Of a stretch of DNA of 5,715 bases, positions 3,397-5,715 are shown in pieces; position 1 is the stretch's first letter, and the number at the start of each line of letters is the position of its first letter. The notes beneath the pieces are model-generated. The model had not been told where the DNA came from, made no database searches, and saw nothing but the letters and a program-made list of their open reading frames with translations. Location of the stretch: assembly GCA_038237895.1 (NCBI GenBank), contig JBBRYE010000158.1, forward strand, positions 1-5,715, given 5' to 3'. The stretch is from Pseudopedobacter sp038237895. GTDB lineage: Bacteria > Bacteroidota > Bacteroidia > Sphingobacteriales > Sphingobacteriaceae. The position numbers were made by a program, and so were the translations under genes.

Positions 3397-5715
3397 TTAA
3401 GCAAATTCACCTTCTAGCAAAAGTCCCATTTTAGCTATTGTTTTCCACTCGGGTTTGTGTGTGAAAATTCCAGTTTCAGAATCTGACCTCATTCCTCGTA
3501 GAAACAGATAAATTACACCACCAAAATCTTTATCGTAATAGAAATTAGGTTGCCTGCTTTTAATGTATTTTTTAGCAGCCATGGTATAAATTAAATATTG
3601 AAGATGATAATTGTTTTGATTCATCGCCTCATTTAACTTTTCTGATTGATAATCTTCTAAGCTATCACCCAAATAATTTGATTTCCAGTCTAAAATGTAA
3701 AATTTATTTTCATGTTCAAAAAATAAATCGATTTTGCCATTCATCATTCCTTCCAACTCACTATAAATTCTAATATCAATATCCTGGTTTTCTGTAGCTA
3801 AAGCCGATAAACTTTGTGGTTGGAAGTTTAGAACATTAAAATCGAACTCAAATTCATTGATACATTTATAAGGATTTACTTCAGATAAAGAAAATGTTTT
3901 TCCGTCTATAAAAATTTTTGCATTTAAAACGTTTTGAAGCATCTGGTAAAGCATTGGGCCATAAATTTCATGCTGGTTGGGTACAAACCTATCAATCGCA
4001 TTTTTAATTTCTATATTCCATCTGCTTTCATCGTTAAAGGCAATATTCTCCAAAATATAATGGAGCATATTTCCTGTTTTTGCTCCTTTTTTTAAAGTGG
4101 AGAAAATAAAATTATCATAATCATTTTCAGATTCTTGGGTCTTTGGTTTTATTTGTGATGAATGTTCTGACCGAAGCATCGTATAGCTCATTCTTTGCCA
4201 ATTTTCTTCGATTAATAAAAAGTTAACTAATGGGATAGGTTTAACTTTTTCTCTTTTTTTATTGGCAACATACGGGGTAACATTTTCAAGTTGTAAAGTT
4301 GTATTCATCGCAATTAACTCAGAAGGGTGATCTTGAATTTCTTTGATAAACGGAACTAGTGATGAGCTACTGTAATAACTGGCTTGGTTGCTATATATAA
4401 AACACTTGTAAACCGCCCTGGTTATCGCCACATAGATTAATCTTCTATTTTCTTGCTCATTTTGTTTTTTCCATTCTTCTAATTGTTCATCATTGAGTTG
4501 GTTTTTTTCTGCAGATAAATAATTACCTGTTTTAATATCTCTAAAACTGGAGTTTTCGATATGTTTTTGATCATTTAATAAATCTAAATATGGTGCAAAA
4601 ACAATATTATATTCTAAACCTTTACTAGAGTGAATGGTAATTATTTTTATAGCATCTTCATCACTTTCTATTCGTTGTTGATATTCATCGCCATCAGTTT
4701 CCATCCCTTCAATGCCACGTTGTAACCAACTAATTAATTCTAAATTATTGAGGTTTTTTTTACTTTGGTTTTTATGCAATAATTCTATTAATTGAAACAA
4801 ATTGGTGTTTAATCGTTCTCCATTTGGTTTATTTTGAAGATTTTTTAAAATATTGAAGTCAATAATCCATTCGTTTATTGCGGAGTAAATCCCGTTTTTA
4901 TCCCAGGTTTCTTTATATTTTTTAAACTTTTCAACTATTAATTCATCATTAAAGTGTAGAATTTGGTCTTCAGTAAAGGCTGTTAACGGTGAAAGTAAGG
5001 CTTTGTTAATGGATGATATACTGATGTTTAAAAAGGCTTGTAATAAGTATAGAAGATAATTTGCCACTGGCGATTGTAGAACCTTTGAGTCATCTATAGT
5101 AATTGAAGGAATACCGAATTTTGATAAGGCTTGCTTTAATTCTTTGCCTTGTCTTTTAGATCTAATTAATACACCAATATCTTTTGGCATAATGCGTCTT
5201 TTTTCTCCTTTTATTTGAATTTTATGATTAGGATTTGTTAGTAAATCCATGATTTGAGCGACAACATAATTGTTTAAATCATCACTTTTACTGGCTTTAC
5301 AAATACTTATAGGGGCTGCGATATTATTTAGATAAAGTAAATTCCCTTTCATATTATTTTTTGGAGAATTAACTGGAATATAATCTATAGAGTTAGGTTC
5401 GTTTTTAAAAAAGAAAGTATCAAAATCTGATTTTGGTTTAAAAAAAATATTCATCGCGTTGATATAACTTTCTGATGAACGATAATTTTGATTCATTCCA
5501 TAAAGATGATTAACGGAGTTTTTAGCTTTGAAATAAGTAAAAATATCGGCTTTACGCCAGGCATAGATAGATTGTTTTGGATCTCCGATGTAAAAAAGTG
5601 TGCAATTATCGGCGAAAGCCTTTTCAAAAATTTCATACTGCAGTTTGTCTGTATCCTGAAATTCATCAATAAAAACGGCTTGATATTTTTCTTGTAAACA
5701 TTTTATTAGCTTTTC
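3397..5715 (-). CDS. recB: RecB-type exodeoxyribonuclease V beta subunit (UvrD-family helicase plus nuclease), N-terminus outside window
   Basis: ATP-dependent 3'-5' helicase with a C-terminal nuclease, part of the RecBCD complex that resects double-strand breaks for recombination. The minus frame is open to the right edge, giving 772 visible residues of an expected 1100-1200; the ATG at 5494-5496 is internal (residue 74). Helicase motifs: II VFIDEFQDTD (14-23), III IGDPKQSIYAWR (43-54), IV NQNYRSS (75-81), V IKIITIHSSKGLEYN (356-370), VI RRLIYVAITRA (424-434). Walker A is missing, beyond the edge. The nuclease has His552, Asp663 (GKID), Asp676 and Lys678 (LDWKSN) and the YHLQY box (703-707). 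From memory, the E. coli RecB catalytic residues His956, Asp1067, Asp1080 and Lys1082 have the same spacings (111, 13, 2). The FGGVIYLFLRGM block (731-742) also favours RecB over AddA. recC and recD are not in the window. Confidence 0.92.
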   Translation of the reverse strand, partial: EKLIKCLQEKYQAVFIDEFQDTDKLQYEIFEKAFADNCTLFYIGDPKQSIYAWRKADIFTYFKAKNSVNHLYGMNQNYRSSESYINAMNIFFKPKSDFDTFFFKNEPNSIDYIPVNSPKNNMKGNLLYLNNIAAPISICKASKSDDLNNYVVAQIMDLLTNPNHKIQIKGEKRRIMPKDIGVLIRSKRQGKELKQALSKFGIPSITIDDSKVLQSPVANYLLYLLQAFLNISISSINKALLSPLTAFTEDQILHFNDELIVEKFKKYKETWDKNGIYSAINEWIIDFNILKNLQNKPNGERLNTNLFQLIELLHKNQSKKNLNNLELISWLQRGIEGMETDGDEYQQRIESDEDAIKIITIHSSKGLEYNIVFAPYLDLLNDQKHIENSSFRDIKTGNYLSAEKNQLNDEQLEEWKKQNEQENRRLIYVAITRAVYKCFIYSNQASYYSSSSLVPFIKEIQDHPSELIAMNTTLQLENVTPYVANKKREKVKPIPLVNFLLIEENWQRMSYTMLRSEHSSQIKPKTQESENDYDNFIFSTLKKGAKTGNMLHYILENIAFNDESRWNIEIKNAIDRFVPNQHEIYGPMLYQMLQNVLNAKIFIDGKTFSLSEVNPYKCINEFEFDFNVLNFQPQSLSALATENQDIDIRIYSELEGMMNGKIDLFFEHENKFYILDWKSNYLGDSLEDYQSEKLNEAMNQNNYHLQYLIYTMAAKKYIKSRQPNFYYDKDFGGVIYLFLRGMRSDSETGIFTHKPEWKTIAKMGLLLEGEFA

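Noticed and set aside
5494..5496. ATG as the true start of the recB-like gene
   Set aside because: Helicase motifs II and III are encoded in frame upstream of it up to the window edge, so this Met is internal.
5488..5697. Plus-strand open frame of 69 codons at the right end
   Set aside because: It is antisense to recB helicase motifs II-IV, which are plainly coding on the minus strand.

Overview
The window looks like ordinary chromosomal DNA from an AT-rich member of the Bacteroidota, most likely a Pedobacter-like member of the Sphingobacteriaceae. The genus is inferred from remembered protein families and no search was run. Four things point there: low GC with very AT-rich spacers, almost no Shine-Dalgarno sequences, promoter-like TAnnTTTG boxes, and small proteins typical of the group (a 73-aa DUF2795 protein and a 49-aa lmo0937-type membrane protein).

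Layout, left to right. Bases 1-607 hold the 3' part of a PlsC-type acyltransferase gene that starts outside the window. Twenty bases later comes gatC (628-918), probably in the same transcript. A 310-base AT-rich gap with nested inverted repeats follows. Next is an ABC ATPase of the MacB/LolD class (1229-1951) with no permease beside it. The following spacer holds an array with a 41-bp period (about 1960-2135). Then come a PduO-type cobalamin adenosyltransferase (2165-2713), the acidic DUF2795 protein behind a good Bacteroidota promoter (2792-3013), two successive hairpin terminators, and the tiny membrane protein (3191-3340) with its own terminator. From 3397 to the right edge, on the minus strand, lies the 3' two-thirds of a RecB-type helicase-nuclease gene. 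It converges on the small membrane-protein gene, and the open frame runs off the window.

The genes do not form one pathway. They cover phospholipid synthesis, tRNA-dependent amidation, transport, B12 cofactor activation and double-strand-break repair. Apart from the plsC-gatC pair they look independently transcribed, each boundary being marked by a terminator, promoter or repeat-filled spacer.

I see no sign of a new multi-gene system. The least explained items are the 41-bp array with its evenly phased 10-base dyads, the nested inverted repeats at 948-1047, and the doubled terminator at 3013-3113. There is no tRNA, rRNA, CRISPR array or insertion sequence.
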